Source: Lagopus muta
Taxonomy: Eukaryota; Chordata; Aves; Galliformes; Phasianidae
Reading direction: 5' to 3'
Assembly (NCBI RefSeq): GCF_023343835.1
Contig: NC_064472.1
Coordinates: forward strand, 9,849,469 to 9,913,468
Length of the DNA stretch: 64,000 nucleotides
The notes below the pieces were generated by a model. It did no database searches, was not told the origin of the DNA, and saw nothing but the letters and a program-made list of their open reading frames with translations. The translations under genes were made by a program, and so were the position numbers. The stretch's first letter is position 1, and every line of letters starts with the position of its first letter. Shown here piece by piece: positions 1 to 13,300 of the stretch.

Positions 1-1345
1 TCACATACTGACTAATTGATTAACATCATTAGTCTTCCCCGGAGAAATTAGTCACATCTTATTTGTAGATTGATGCTTGTGTTGCCTGTATCAGACCTAC
101 TGATGAACGAGTGCGCCAAAAAGCTTGTGCTTCTTTCTCAGTGCTATCCGTTGGCCTGGACGAAGGAGTAACTTCTTCCTATAAATCTTGCTTGGCGTAT
201 ATTTGGATGACACAGTGCTACTACCCAGCCTTAGTGCTGCCATTTGAAAATATTCTGCCTGCTAATTCGTGGCCATGGTTGTACTATACATATTAGTCAT
301 GGAACCAGGCCAAACTGACCAGTAAACCGCTGACATTCATATGTCCTCTTGTTGAGTTTTCTGCTCAAGAAATGAATGAGAAGTAGACAGAAAGAAGGCA
401 GTCTATCCTTTCCCCTCCACTCCTCCTACCCCAAACGCTTAGCTGTTTCTCCAGCATACTTTGGATTTTACACTTGGAGCGAGCCATGCCAGAAAAAAGG
501 ATGCATTGGTTCTGCTGCCAGGGAGGATACTCTGTAGGCTTAGGCTTGCCATTAAGGAGGAGATGTCTAATAGCCTTTTGATTATAGTTCCCATTGGGAT
601 CAACTGCTGTACAGTTCTCAGGAGAGATGGCTTCTGAGTTTCTTTCTCAACCTCAGGGTTTTTGTGAGGGAGTAGCAGTACCTTGAATTGATTGTAGCTG
701 CAGTTGAGTTTGGATCTGTCAAATATGTAGTTTTCTGTGTTTCAGTCCTATTTCAAAAAGTATTGAATCTGGATGGCCTGGGCACAGCCTGCAGCTTCCT
801 AGATGTTCTTGTCCAGACAGAAGTTTCAGTAAGGAAACTCCTGTAGCTAGAAGGGAGATGTCATTCATTTCTCTGACCAGATCATCAGTGCAGTGAAAAT
901 ACCATCTATGTGTGGGAAGAAGGGGCTTTGGCACAAACTGCTCTTTGCTCAGGGACTGCTGCAAAACATGACCCAAGAGCTGGATTTTGTTCCAAGATAT
1001 TTTCCATTCCAAAGGAAAGATGCAAGAGAAATCTCCTGAAAGCACCGTCTTAACACTGTCACTTCTGAGCAGAAATTCTTCTTTACCCAAATTGCAGACA
1101 ACTTTATGATCGCTGCTTCGAGTTTTAAGCTGATCTCTGGATTTTGTCATGGATTAGTATAGGATCTGATCAGTATGAATCACCAGTCTCCACTCCACAT
1201 GTCAATATATTTGTGTTTATTGAAACTTTTAAATTTGGCACTAGCTTCAAAACGCTTCTGTCTTTTTTTTTTTTTTTGGTAGAGAAGCTCAGAGATTGCA
1301 GTTATCTGGAGTTTATGGGATAATGTCAGTCTTTCTTGCTTGCAG
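1..1345 (+). other. Intron of the flippase gene, cut by the window edge
   Basis: No coding exon is recognisable here. In particular the phosphorylation motif (SDKTGTLTQN in the family), expected just before the first visible exon, is absent in any frame, so its exon lies further upstream. A run of 15 T at 1263-1277 precedes the acceptor. I see no CR1 copy. Confidence 0.8.
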
Positions 1346-1389
1346 GTGATGTGTATGATCAGTCTGGTCAGCGGGTAGAAATAAACGAG
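1346..1389 (+). CDS. ATP8B5: ATP8B5-like exon: linker after the phosphorylation motif
   Basis: The exon encodes [14 protein letters not shown] after completing a split Gly codon (acceptor TTGCAG, two bases of carried phase). The donor is GAG|GTAAGT. In ATP8B proteins this segment follows DKTGTLTQN by about 20 residues, at the start of the nucleotide-binding domain. The exon is short (44 nt), but its flanking splice sites are strong and it joins in frame to the exon at 2907. Confidence 0.9.
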
Positions 1390-4300
1390 GTAAGTGCTCA
1401 AGAGCTAGCAGATCCTCTGCTTTCCGTGAACCATGCAGAGGTGTCCATCGACACATCTCACCCAGGCTTAGCTCGTACTCATGTTCCTCCTTATCCTAAC
1501 AGCAATGCGGTGCATTATTAAGGGCATCAGAGGCTTGTCATAATTGCATTCCCTTCTAGTAGGCCTGCTTTAAACTTGCAGGATGGGCAGCACTGTTCCC
1601 TCAGCTTCGTGTGGCATCCTACTGCATGCACAGCTCCTCTGGACACTTGGGTACTGATAGTGATTGGAAACTTGGACACTGTTGGGTACTGTTATCCTTA
1701 GCAATGAATTAAAGTTCTGGCTGGGAATCAGGGAGTTCAGTTCATGTCCTTAAAAAGGTCACTTTCAAATTTCCCTAGGGTCTGAACATTGGAGAGCGTG
1801 AAAATGAGTGACTTCTTCATTTTCTCCAGCCTCTGCTTGCTGGTACAAACCCCCATATTGGATTTCACTGCCTAAAATGTCTGAAAACTGCATGCAATAA
1901 TCCAATAAACAAATGGCAAAGCAGTGATTAAAATCCCACTCCTCATCCCTGTGATTCATTTCTAGACCATTTAGAACTTGAACTGAAATTGGCTCTTTGC
2001 TCTGAGTGCTGTCAGAGGTGCCACCATCCTGCCCTGCTTCAAGCAGCAGAATGCCCCAGAATTGCTGGGGTAGAGATGCTGGTCTGCTCCCAGCCAGCCA
2101 CCCAGCAGCAGCGTCCTGTGGGATGAGAGGCTGATGCCCACACACCTACAGTGCTGGAGTGTTTGGACCTTGCACAAGTCAGCGGAGGTGGGAGGGCTGT
2201 GTTCTTATGGTGTAAGTGCAGAATGTCAGCTGGTGCAGGTCAGGGTGACTCCCATCCCGGAAACTCTGAGCTCACTGGGGGTGGGATGAGAGTGGGGATC
2301 GTGCTGGTCAGGCTCTGCCAAACATTCCTCCAGGACACTTCATCCTGTTTTCCACTGTGATCTTCTGTGCTTGGAGGCTCCTGTTTTCAGACAGTTTTCA
2401 AACAGTAAGAGTAGGCAGTGCCCACAGGGCTGAACCTTTACATCACTCATCTGCCATCTTTTTCCATATCAGTTTTTTTTTACTTGCTTTTAGGAGGATG
2501 GAGAGCAAAGCCTTTTGAATTATTTTAAATTGAGCCTCCACGTGCCCATGTCCCAGACAACCATTGAAATCTGGATGATGCTTTCAAGAAGCTGTGTTTT
2601 GAGGGCACACGCTTCTGTACTGTAGAAATCCTTCAGCGAGGTTCCTGATGGAGTACTTGCTGCAGTACAGGGAGGCATCTTTTTAGATAACCATGCTGTC
2701 AGCCCAGGTGCTGCTCTGAACAGTACTGGTGTGCCTGTCCTCTCCTGTGACTAAGTAGCTTTCTGGACCTCCCACTTAGCATCACTGTGTCATGAGCAGC
2801 TCTGCAAGAGAGAGATCTCTGTAAATGTAAGAGGATGGGGTAGGCGGGCACTGGTTGTACATGTATATGAGAACTCAATAGATAACACTAATCCATATTT
2901 TTACAGAACACAGAGAAGGTTGACTTCTCCTACAACCAATTGGCTGACCCTAAGTTTGCCTTCTATGACCACAGCCTGGTCGAAGCTGTGAAGCTGAATG
3001 ATGCCCCAACACACAGGTTCTTCCGGCTGCTCTCCCTTTGTCACACTGTCATGCCTGAAGAGAAGAAGGAAGGTGAGGACTGGCAAAGGCAGCAGCTGAA
3101 GTGATTGTGCCCATCATTTATGACTGTGGTTAAGATGGGATTACTGTAACTGGAGTGCAGAAGTTGTAGGTGCCACAGCTTCCCTCAGATGGGAGATGGT
3201 TTGAACCACTCTTCTCTACTTCACACATAGTTTTCTAGCCTTAATGATTCTGTGATTCTGTACCACCCCTGGAGGTGTTCAAGAAATGTGGAGATGTGGT
3301 ACTTGGGAGCATTGTTTAATGTGCAACACTGATCACTGGTGAACAGGTGGACTAGATGATTGCAGAGGTTTCTTCCAACTTTAATGATCCTATCATTCTA
3401 TCATTCTAGTTAATTGCTACCAAAAAAAAAAAAAAAAAAAAAGTATTTATTTAGTTCAGAAACAGGGCAGAAGTCACATTACCTTCTTTTCTTGCATGGC
3501 AGGTAACTTGGTGTACCAGGCCCAATCTCCCGATGAGGGAGCCCTCGTCACTGCTGCCAGAAACTTTGGATTTGTGTTCCGGGCTCGCACACCAGAGACC
3601 ATCACTGTTGTGGAAATGGGAGAAACAAAAATCTACAAACTTCTGGCTATTCTTGATTTCAATAATGTCCGCAAACGAATGTCTGTTATTGGTATGTATG
3701 TTCTCTTGGCTCCTTTCTTCCTTCCTGGGATTTTAGGTTTATGAGAACCTTCACTGGCACCAGAACAATTTGTTCTTGATGTGTGAATATAGATGTCCTA
3801 CCTGAATTTCAGGTTGTTAGGACCATATTGTCTTAACAGAGAATCTGCTCAGACCAGTGTTCAACCTCTAAAGCTGAGTGTAGTTACGCTCTCTTCTGTT
3901 CTAAGCAAGTTCGTCTTGAACTTGCTTAGTCTTGAAGTTCGTCCTGGGATTCTGCCAACATTTGGTAGAGTTTGGACACCTGTAAAAACATTTGTTCTGA
4001 TACAAGTGCTATGAATCCCACCTGGTTCAGCCTGAGATGTGAAGAATTTTTGTCCTCTTCCTTCTAGTGCGCAGTCCAGAAGGTGACTTGACTTTGTACT
4101 GCAAGGGGGCTGACACCATTCTTTATGAACTGCTTCATTCATCCTGTGAGTCTCTCAAGGAGGAGACCACAGAACACCTGAATGTAAGTGTTTCCTTCTT
4201 CATTGAATCTCTGCATTTGGTGGTTGCATTTTCTCCAGGTATGAAAATGTGATTTGTATTAAACAAAAAAATAGATTTCAGAAGCAGCACCCAAACAAGA

Positions 4301-7300
4301 AGTATATATAGATATATAAAAACATATTTTTTTTTCATGGAGATTGAAGAGAGAAATTAACTAATGAAGCCTTTGATACCAAATTAGGCATCACAGGTGC
4401 TATTTAAACTGCTCTGTATTATCTGAGGCATCATGACATGGATGTCAAATACAGGTTACAACATTCACAACAGTTATACTCCTCTAGAGAAGGAGGGAGA
4501 AGCCAGGCAGGATAGGTGGAACTTGTGATCCTGTGGAGGATACGTCCCTTTTTGTGGCAGCAGTGTTGGAACTAGATGGTGCTTAGCATCCCTCCAACCC
4601 AAACCATCTAATGATTCTCCCACATCGTACAGAACAGAATGGAAAATGCAGCTCTCAAACTTGTGGATATTTATATGGTTGAGCTGTAGTCTCATCCACT
4701 CATCAAGTGGATGATCTGGCCAACATTTACTTTGCCTTGTGATACTAACTCCAGCTGATACAGAGCAGAGCACAAGATAACAGAATATTTTGCCGGGGGT
4801 GTGGAACAATTGCACAAACATCTCTGCTCACTGCCTGAGGAGGAATGTGGTGGATGAAGAAGTCAGAGTGCAGGGAGATGGGTTGTGATTGTGGTGTATC
4901 TGTAAGGAGGTTGTGATGAGGTGGGGGTTGGCCTCTTCCTCCAGGTAACAGCAGTAGGATGAGATGCAATGGCCTTAGATTGCACCAGGGAAGGTTGAGG
5001 TTGGATACTAGGAAAACGTCTCTGAAAGAGTAGTGAGGCGCTGGAACACTGCGCACCGAGGTGGTGGAGTTCTGTTCCTGGGGGTGTTCAAGAGTGGTGG
5101 AGATGTCATTCTTAGGGTTTAGTGGGCAACGTTGGTGATAGGTCAGATACTGAACTAGAAGATCTTAGAGGTCTATTCCAACTTCAATGATTCTATGATT
5201 CTGTCATTCTGTCCCTGATGCACTTCTACTTCAAGCTTGTACTTATGGAATCCCAAAGGAGAAAGAAAGTGAATGTCCTGTTTTGGGGGTAAACTTCAGT
5301 TTGTGTAAAGAGGAACCAGCTTTATCAGGGGGTTGGACTCAGTGATCTCTAAAGGGCCCTTCCAACCTCTTCAATTCGGTATGTGACTCTGTGGTCTGCA
5401 GAAGGCAGACTTACAAGATCTTCCTGAGATGTCATGACTGTGCCCTCACTGTGCACTTAAACCCACCACTGGACACGTTGAGCACAGCTCTGAAATTTAA
5501 GGGTGAGTTCAGAGTGTCTGATTTAAGTCTCGCTACTCTGAACCACATGTTGAAAAATGGGGTCCCAGGAAACAAGAGCCTGGTTGATGTAAAGGTCAAA
5601 GCCAGAAAGTTGGAAAGGATTTTGTTTTTTTTTTTTTCTTTGCAAGGATTGTGGACAGCAACGTAAAATGTTTTTAAACATTTTGTAGACTTGTACATTT
5701 GTAGACTCAGGTGTGGGTTTTCACCCTTCCTCTGCAGACATTAGGTAAGAAGTTTTCACAAATAGCTCCTTGCTTTCAAAGAGTCCTCTGCAAAGCAGAG
5801 CAAGGAAACTGTTCTCCCTTGACCTCTTCTGCCCCACCACTGTCTCGCAGGAGTTTGCTGGGGAAGGTTTGAGGACACTCGTCGTGGCTTATAAGAACTT
5901 GGATGAAGAATACTTTCAGGACTGGATCAAGCGTCACCACGAAGCAAGCACCTCCTTGGAAGGACGGGAAGACAAACTGTCAGAGATATATGAAGAGATC
6001 GAAAAAGATCTAGTGGTTGGTATTTCATGGAAACTGGGCCAATGTCTGGGGGAGGCAGTGAGGATAGTGGTTTGTCAATAGACACTTCAGTATGACTTCA
6101 GTAAACACTGCGCTGCAAACAGCTCAGTGGGTTGCTTGACAGGAGCAGTTTGAAATATGGCAGTGCTGGGTTTTCACTGGCACCTCCGTGCGGAGCCAGC
6201 AATGGGGTGTCAGCCACCAGTGCCTGGGAATGGTTTTATTTTATCTCACGTGGGTGTCGGAGTAGCTTTCTCGTGATGAAGTGACATAGCAGAGCCTAAG
6301 GGAGGTGGCAGGGACACAAATATTTCATAGCTCTCCTTTGTGCTTGCAAATGGCTGATCTATTTATTTTCCTCTCTTTGAAATGGCAGGCAGTGAGTAAT
6401 CCCCAGGTCCTGCTCCATTTCAGAGAGAGCATCGCCTTTGTTCTCACAGCCTTGGGCAGGATGGGGGATGATGTCCGTGAAGATGTTTGTGTCAATCTGA
6501 AGCAGAGCTGAACTGTGATCTTTAAGTCATTCTTTTCTCCATGAGTGTTGTTGCAGCCCTGGGGTTTGCCTGTGTTTTACAGACATGAATAATGAATGAA
6601 AAGAATGTGTGGTGTCTGAGGGGAAACAATTCAGCTTTTGCACTCATAGCAGTGTTTTTCTGAGATCTGGGAAATCTGGGGAGCTGCACTGTTGCTCTTT
6701 CCATTAGCTTTATGCTCAGGACACTGCAAGAGCTGGGAAGAAGTAAGTGTAAGCCTGGAAGAAACTGACCTCTAGAAGCTGCATAGCCTGTGGGGCAGAG
6801 CCTGCTGCCCTCCTGATCTCAGTAGAGTAGTGGAAAACATGAATCCTCCAGCCCAGAGTGTGCAAATGCAGCATGGGGTATGTTCAGAGCAGGGAAGTCA
6901 GGGAGCCAGATGCTTTGCAACTCAGGATGATGAAGCTCACGGCCTGAATAAACTAGTAGTCCTTGTGGAGGACAGAGTAGTCCTTGTGGAGGTCCAAGGC
7001 TCACAGGTGGAACACCAGATCCTTCTCTGTACCCTACACAGGATTGACTTTATCCCCAGAAAGTGCTGCAGGGAGAAATGGAGTGGTGTAAGGGAGCCTG
7101 GCTTGTGGTAGAGAATGAGTGCAAGAGAACAGAGTCAGCAACGGAGTAGAAGAGTCTGAATTTAGTCTCCCAAAAACAGGAGGTATGGTAGCAGGTGCCG
7201 CTTACGCCTGAAAGAGAGTGAAACCTTCATGTCCCTTTGACAATAGTTTAAAGCCACCAAGTATTTCCAAAACACAGAGAAAATAGTAACTTTAAAATAA

Positions 7301-10300
7301 CAAAGGTCTGTGTCCTGATCAGTTTGAACTTAGTGCTGTGTGGCAGTGAGGAGTAAGGATTGGGATGAATGTGTTGTAGGCTGGAGAAGATGCTTTGCAA
7401 CAGCTGCAGTATGTCTGGTGCAAGATCTACACTGGAGATTGCGTATGGAAATTTGGGGACAAGAATCCCCAAAAGTCTTCATTCCTGCATTAAATCTCTA
7501 TCTATTGTGGAGAGGACATGGAAGAACATAGACGTGCTCATGTGTGGCAAATGATTTTTTGCATGTTTGTGATCCAGCTGAGCCTAGAGGGTTACACAGT
7601 ACAACATTTGCAGGATCAGTACCTTGAACAGTAAATTTGCTGAGGGAGAATGAAAATCAGTGCAACTTTATTTCTGAGTTTCTTTTGTTCTTGCTTGACT
7701 ACCTGCATGGACATCTAATGCTTTCTCCTGTACTCACAATGGGAAGTCTTAACCTATTCCCTGTTCTCTGTAAAGCTGCTAGGTGCCACAGCGATTGAGG
7801 ACAAGCTGCAAGATGGGGTCCCACAGACCATTGAGACTCTTGCCAAAGCCAGCATTAAGATATGGGTTCTTACTGGAGACAAGCAAGGTAAGGGGGCTAC
7901 AGTTTGGGATGCCTCCTTCTCTTTCATTGATGAGATGATTCCACTGGGATCCATATTCTCAACCTTTCTCCTTTGAAAATCTGCACAGAGGGTAAACTTG
8001 GAGGGCTTTCTTCAGTGCCAGCAAGGCAAAACTAGTTAGCTGCAATGAGACCAGTTAACTGCAAGAAGTGCCTGTTCCTAAGTCCTGACCTGAAGATGGA
8101 AACAGTATGAAGATAGTGTCCTTTGGCAACAGAGAGGTGACAGTGAATGTGTCACCATAATACAGTCTACTGTCTTGCTGAAGAAGGCTAGAAAAGGTTA
8201 ACTGTAACTTTCAAGAAACTTGAATGCTAAAGCTGGTCTTAGTTCTGTTTCTGGCATTAACATTCTAGGACGAAACTGGAGGAAACAAAAGCTTCTGTAA
8301 AATTCATTATGCTGGAAAGAACTGTGAATAGAATCCAGTGAATTATTTTGGAGAAATAATAACCTTGCTGAAACAACGGCATTTCTGGGATGCAAAAAGT
8401 GTTTCCAGATCACTTCAACCAAGAAATGAGCAGTGAATTTTTGAGAAAAAAAATGAAGCATTTCATTTTTCATGTTGAGAGTGAAATAAATTTACTTCTG
8501 GAAAAAAAACAAAATACTTTTTTCCCCAAGGAGTTTTCTAAATAAAAAGTCTTGATATTCTTCTTCAGCGCTTTGATTTGGGGCTGTGTTTTCCCTTTTA
8601 GGGCGGCAATAGAGATAGGGGATGGAAACTTCAGTATCCTGAAAAAAATTTTGGAGGCAACACGAAATGTTTTAGTTGCTCCAAGTGTGTTGACCAAAGG
8701 GTATTTCGAGCTTTTTTAGTTTTTCTGTAGATTTCTTTCCTTCTATGGCCTTCTAAAACCCAGCTAGAGACTTGCTACACCCATCTAAGACACAGACTGT
8801 AGGTGGGTTTGGAGTACTAAGGTGGGTAATCTCTCCTGCCTTTCTTTCCCAGAGACGGCAGTGAATATCGGTTACTCCTGCAACTTGCTGTATGATGACA
8901 TGGCAGATGTCTTCGTTATTGAGGGCAGCACTTCTGAGGATGTACTTAATGAGCTCAGGTAAATGGTTGAAATGTACAGCTTCGTTACTGTGCACTGACG
9001 ATGGAATGGCCAGTTTTTTGTGTTGTTCTCTTTTTTTTGTTGTTCATTGATTTATTTTCCCCTGGATGCTTTACCTGGTGTAGCTCATTTCAGGGGAGCT
9101 TGATTAGCTGCCTCCCTGGAAGACTTACCAGATAGACATAGTGTAGAAATCTTCTGTGAGGGTAAACTCTGTAGCTTCTTGTTCCAAGAGTTCAAATCTA
9201 TATCACTGAATGAGGCAGCAAAGTCAAGCAGTCAGCATCAGTTGACATTGGAGAAGTGATGAGGAGCCACAAAGCCTTTGGCTTCAGGCTTGATCTGTGC
9301 TGTTGCTCTACTGCAACTGTTGTTCATTCACATTGTAATCTGTTTGCTTGGATATGATCCTGGTCTGGCATTATCTGGAAATCTGCCTTCCTCCATAGCC
9401 TCTTCAGTAGATACATGGAGGAAAACTGGAATTTTTTCAAACCTTTTCTCTTTAAGGAGGTGATTGACAAACAACATGCAAAGAAATTTGGGATCCCTTT
9501 GGAATATGGTCTTTTGTGACATTCAGATCAGTTGTTTGACTTCACATCAGCACAGATTTAGAAAATGCTTTGTAGACTTTCATAAGCATATGGGTGATGT
9601 GCACAAAAAGCAGCAGCTAAACAATGCATGTTGTGGTAAGGATGCAGGAAAAATGGAACTAAACTAACAAAGGGAAGCTCCAAATTCCTAACATCATAAA
9701 GCTGGTTTAGTACATCATATATGTCGTGAGGCCGTGAGGCCTCACCTCGAGTGAGATTGAGACTCGTGAGGCCGCACCTCGAGTACTGTGTCCAGTTTTG
9801 GGCCCCTCACTGCAAGAAAGACATTGAGGCCCTGGAACGTGTTCAAAGGAGGGCAACAAAGCTGGTGAGGGGTCTGGAACACAGGGCTGATGAGGAGAGG
9901 CTGAAGGAGCTGGGAATGTTCAGCCTGGAGAAGAGGAGGCTCAGGGGAGACCTCACTGCTCTCTATAACTTCCTGAAGGGAGGTTGTAGTGAGCTGGGGG
10001 TCGGGCTCTTCTCTCATGTCATTAGTGATAGGACCAGGGGGAATGGTTTCAAGCTACGGCAGGGGAGATTCAGGCTGGACATGAGGAAGTATTACTTTTC
10101 AGAAAGGGTGGTCAGCACTGGAATGGATGCCCAGGGAGGTGGTGGAGTCACCGACCCTGGGGGTGTTCAAGGAAAGACTGGATGTTGTGTTGAGGGACAT
10201 GGTTTAGTGGGAGCTATTGGGAATAGGTGAACGGTTGGACTGGGTGATCTTTTAGGTCTTTTCCAACCTTGGTGATTCTATGATTCTATGATTCTATGAT

Positions 10301-13300
10301 TCTATGTCTACAAGATTTTAATTCTTATTCTGGTTTTTTTTTTCAGGAATGCAAGGAGAAAGATGAAGCCAGACTCCTTTTTGGACAGTGATGAAATCAA
10401 CATTCAGATTGAAAAATCTTCCAAAAATCTAAAGCTTCTACCTGATGAACAAGCAAATGGGGTGTATGGTCTGGTTATCAATGGCCACAGCTTGGTAAGG
10501 AAGTCCAGAGTCATGGCAGGACTCAGTGTTCCTAGAAACTTAAGTTCGAGATGTACTGGAAGTCTGAAAATGTTTAAAAATTAGCAACTGAGCACAGAGG
10601 TTTGCTTTTTTTTACCTGCATGTGATGTTTTGGTGTTTTTTTTTTTTCCCTACCTGAAGATGAGCTCCAGTGATTATTTGAGGCATCAAAGGTGATAAGC
10701 AAGACTTCAGAAGGAGCAGGAAAAAGCTGGACCTGATGCTCAGTGAGCTCGAGCAGTAGGCAGATCTGTTATTCTGACAGAAATATAGTGGAAAAATATT
10801 CAGGCAGTCAGTGGATGCGCCAAGAAAATAAGATAGCATCAAACATGTATTTCAAGTATGCCAAGATCGTAAATACATATATCTGATAAATACATCTATC
10901 TGATAAAGATAGAATACATGTCATAAAACTTGACTAATAAATTCTTCAGTGCTCCCTGTGATGTTTTTCCAAGCAAGCTGAAGTAATATGGTATTAAGTT
11001 TTTTATGTGACAAATGCAGGGCTGCTTGGAAAGTATGGCTTTTATGAGCCCACTGTGGGTACGAAACAACAGTGACATTTATAGAGGGCTACCCACATCT
11101 ATTCAATACTTAGTATTTTAATTAACTGCTTCCAAAGAAAGCAGGCTTCTTAAACCTGCAGGTAACACCACACTGGGAGGAGCTGCAGGCATGATGCAAG
11201 AAGTTCAAGATTAGATTTGGAAATAATTTTGGTAAGTTGGAGAAATATCTTGAAAAACATAGAAAATGCAATTCAGGAAGAACAAGTGCATTGTTCTCCA
11301 CTTTCACACAATCAGCTGTGCACATACAAGATCAGACATATGGATGTAAAAGCATCACCTGTAACACTTGCACAGAAACCCTCCTGCTCGCTGATGCTTG
11401 GCATCAGTGAAGTTGTAGCTGAAATAATGCAAGTCACTTGCCCTTTTTTTTTTTTAGAAAATTGTAGGCCAACAGGAGAGAGAATGCAAAGAAATCTGTA
11501 AGATCATGTATGATCTAGAGACCACAGATGAGAAATAAGAGAGTTAGGGTTTCTGAGCCTAGGGAATGCCGGTCCACCCTGGTATGAACAGGTAAAAGAA
11601 TTCACAGAAGAATATCTCAGCTCAGATGTTTTCTCAGTAAAAGTGATAGTGCTTTGGTACAGGCTGCCCACGAAGGTGGTGGAGTCACCATGGCTGGAGG
11701 GACGTGGTTAGTAGGCATGGTGGGGATGGATTGATGGTTGCTACCTCTTAATAGCAATCCAGTAAATTTAACTCCCAGCTCTATACCAGCCCTGCTAATT
11801 ACTACCCAAAAATCTTATCACTAGATGTGGTTTATTTCTATGAACCTAGGGCTTGAAGAGTGGTAACTATCCTGCTAGCATCCCACTTTAACAGAGCATC
11901 TGGCCAGTGCTTTGTCCCCCTGTCTACTGGTACTGTGTACACATAGTCTTGCTGAGACACAGAGAAAGAACAGGGCAAAGAAGCAGCATCATATAACTAG
12001 CTGATCTCTGCGCCATGCCAGTAGCAGAGTTTCTGTGTGAAACACAGCTGTTCCTGGTGCTGTGTGGGCAGGATGCTGTAGCAAAACCCATTTCTGGCTG
12101 CAATCACTGGTACATGCACTAAAACCAAATCAAGAACAGGTCTCTTTCATTGTCTCCCTGCCACTGACAGGAAGGAAAGAGGATTCTGATAACACAGTAT
12201 TTTAAAGCTCTTGACTCTTAAACAAAAAGAAAAAAAGGACATCTGGACATCTGGCCAAAGGATGGTCTGCCTTACAGTGGAAGGGCTGTGGGCTTGCTGT
12301 AATGGGTAATGAGAAAATCATAGAATCATTAAGGTTGGAAAGACCAATAAGATCACCTAGTCCAACCACTTACCAATGCTTGTGACTTCTCCAGACCATG
12401 TCACTTAATAAGCTGAAGCTAAGTAGATTCCATCCATGAATGTCTATGGAGGAAAAACATCAAGGAACAGAGCCAAAAACCACAATTTGAAAGAAATATG
12501 AATTGTTAAGCCTTCTCTGGCAGAACTGGAGGGGTAATCAGAAATCCAACTGTGCTTTGCTTTCTCAGGTTCTTCAAAGCTCAGCATTTTCAGGTACCTC
12601 ATACTCCCCTTGTGCTGGATGGGACAACTCCAGATCTCACTGCTGGTCTGACACAAGCTACTAGGAAACATCTTTGTCTTTTGCTCTCAGGCCTACGCGC
12701 TGGAAGGGAATCTGGAACTGGAGCTGGTGCGAACGGCGTGCATGTGCAAGGTGGTGATCTGCTGCCGGGTGACTCCGCTGCAGAAGGCCCAGGTGGTGGA
12801 GCTGGTGAAGAAGTACAAGAAAGCTGTGACCCTGGCCATTGGAGATGGTGCCAATGATGTCAGTATGATCAAAAGTGAGTAAGGGCTGAGAGCCAGCGTT
12901 GCGTCGCCTCCTACAAGCCAGCATGCTCCAGAAAAATGATGCACCTTATAATAGACCTGAAGCTCGCTGGGGTGCAACAAGTCCACCTGTATGACTGCCT
13001 GCCATCATCACGATGGTAATGCAAAGGACAAACAAACTTGTTTCAGGGTGGCCTATGTGCCATGCAGAAGGAAATCTCCACAGCTTTAAATAATCTGCAC
13101 AATGTCGCAGGATTTTTTTTAACATTTCCACTTAGTGGGGCCCTTTGTCATTTGTCTCACACATGTTATAAAACACAGGCCTCTAGGCTCCTTTATCCTT
13201 GAGCATCATTTGGTGCTGCATTTCCTCAATGAATTTATGAAAAGAATCCCCTAACTATGTATAATTAAATTAAGATTATTCAGAAGGGCCTATTGCTAAT

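Larger units (their letters stand above)
3073..3502 (+). other. Flippase intron with CR1 remnant and poly(A) run
   Basis: Intron of 430 bp. It is occupied mainly by a sense-strand CR1 3' fragment (listed separately), followed by 21 consecutive A at 3422-3442 about 60 bp before the acceptor. Confidence 0.8.
4184..5850 (+). other. Flippase intron with three CR1 remnants
   Basis: Intron of 1667 bp. It holds sense CR1 3' remnants at 4567-4618, 4905-5211 and 5316-5393 and a TA-rich patch near 4300-4330. No exon is supported; open frames on the minus strand overlap the CR1 copies. Confidence 0.8.
8959..10346 (+). other. Flippase intron with a large CR1 insertion next to the acceptor
   Basis: Intron of 1388 bp. 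A sense CR1 copy fills its last 0.6 kb and ends 40 bp before the next exon. The rest (8959-9730) shows no element I recognise. Confidence 0.8.
10495..12690 (+). other. Flippase intron (2.2 kb)
   Basis: Contains paired palindromic GATA sites (10880-10912), a very diverged sense CR1 (about 11155-11745) and an antisense CR1 tail (12318-12415). No exon is supported. Confidence 0.75.

Noticed and set aside
9751..10230. 159-codon ORF that looks like a host reverse-transcriptase-like gene
   Set aside because: It is the C-terminal piece of CR1 ORF2 inside a 5'-truncated element and lacks the catalytic RT region.
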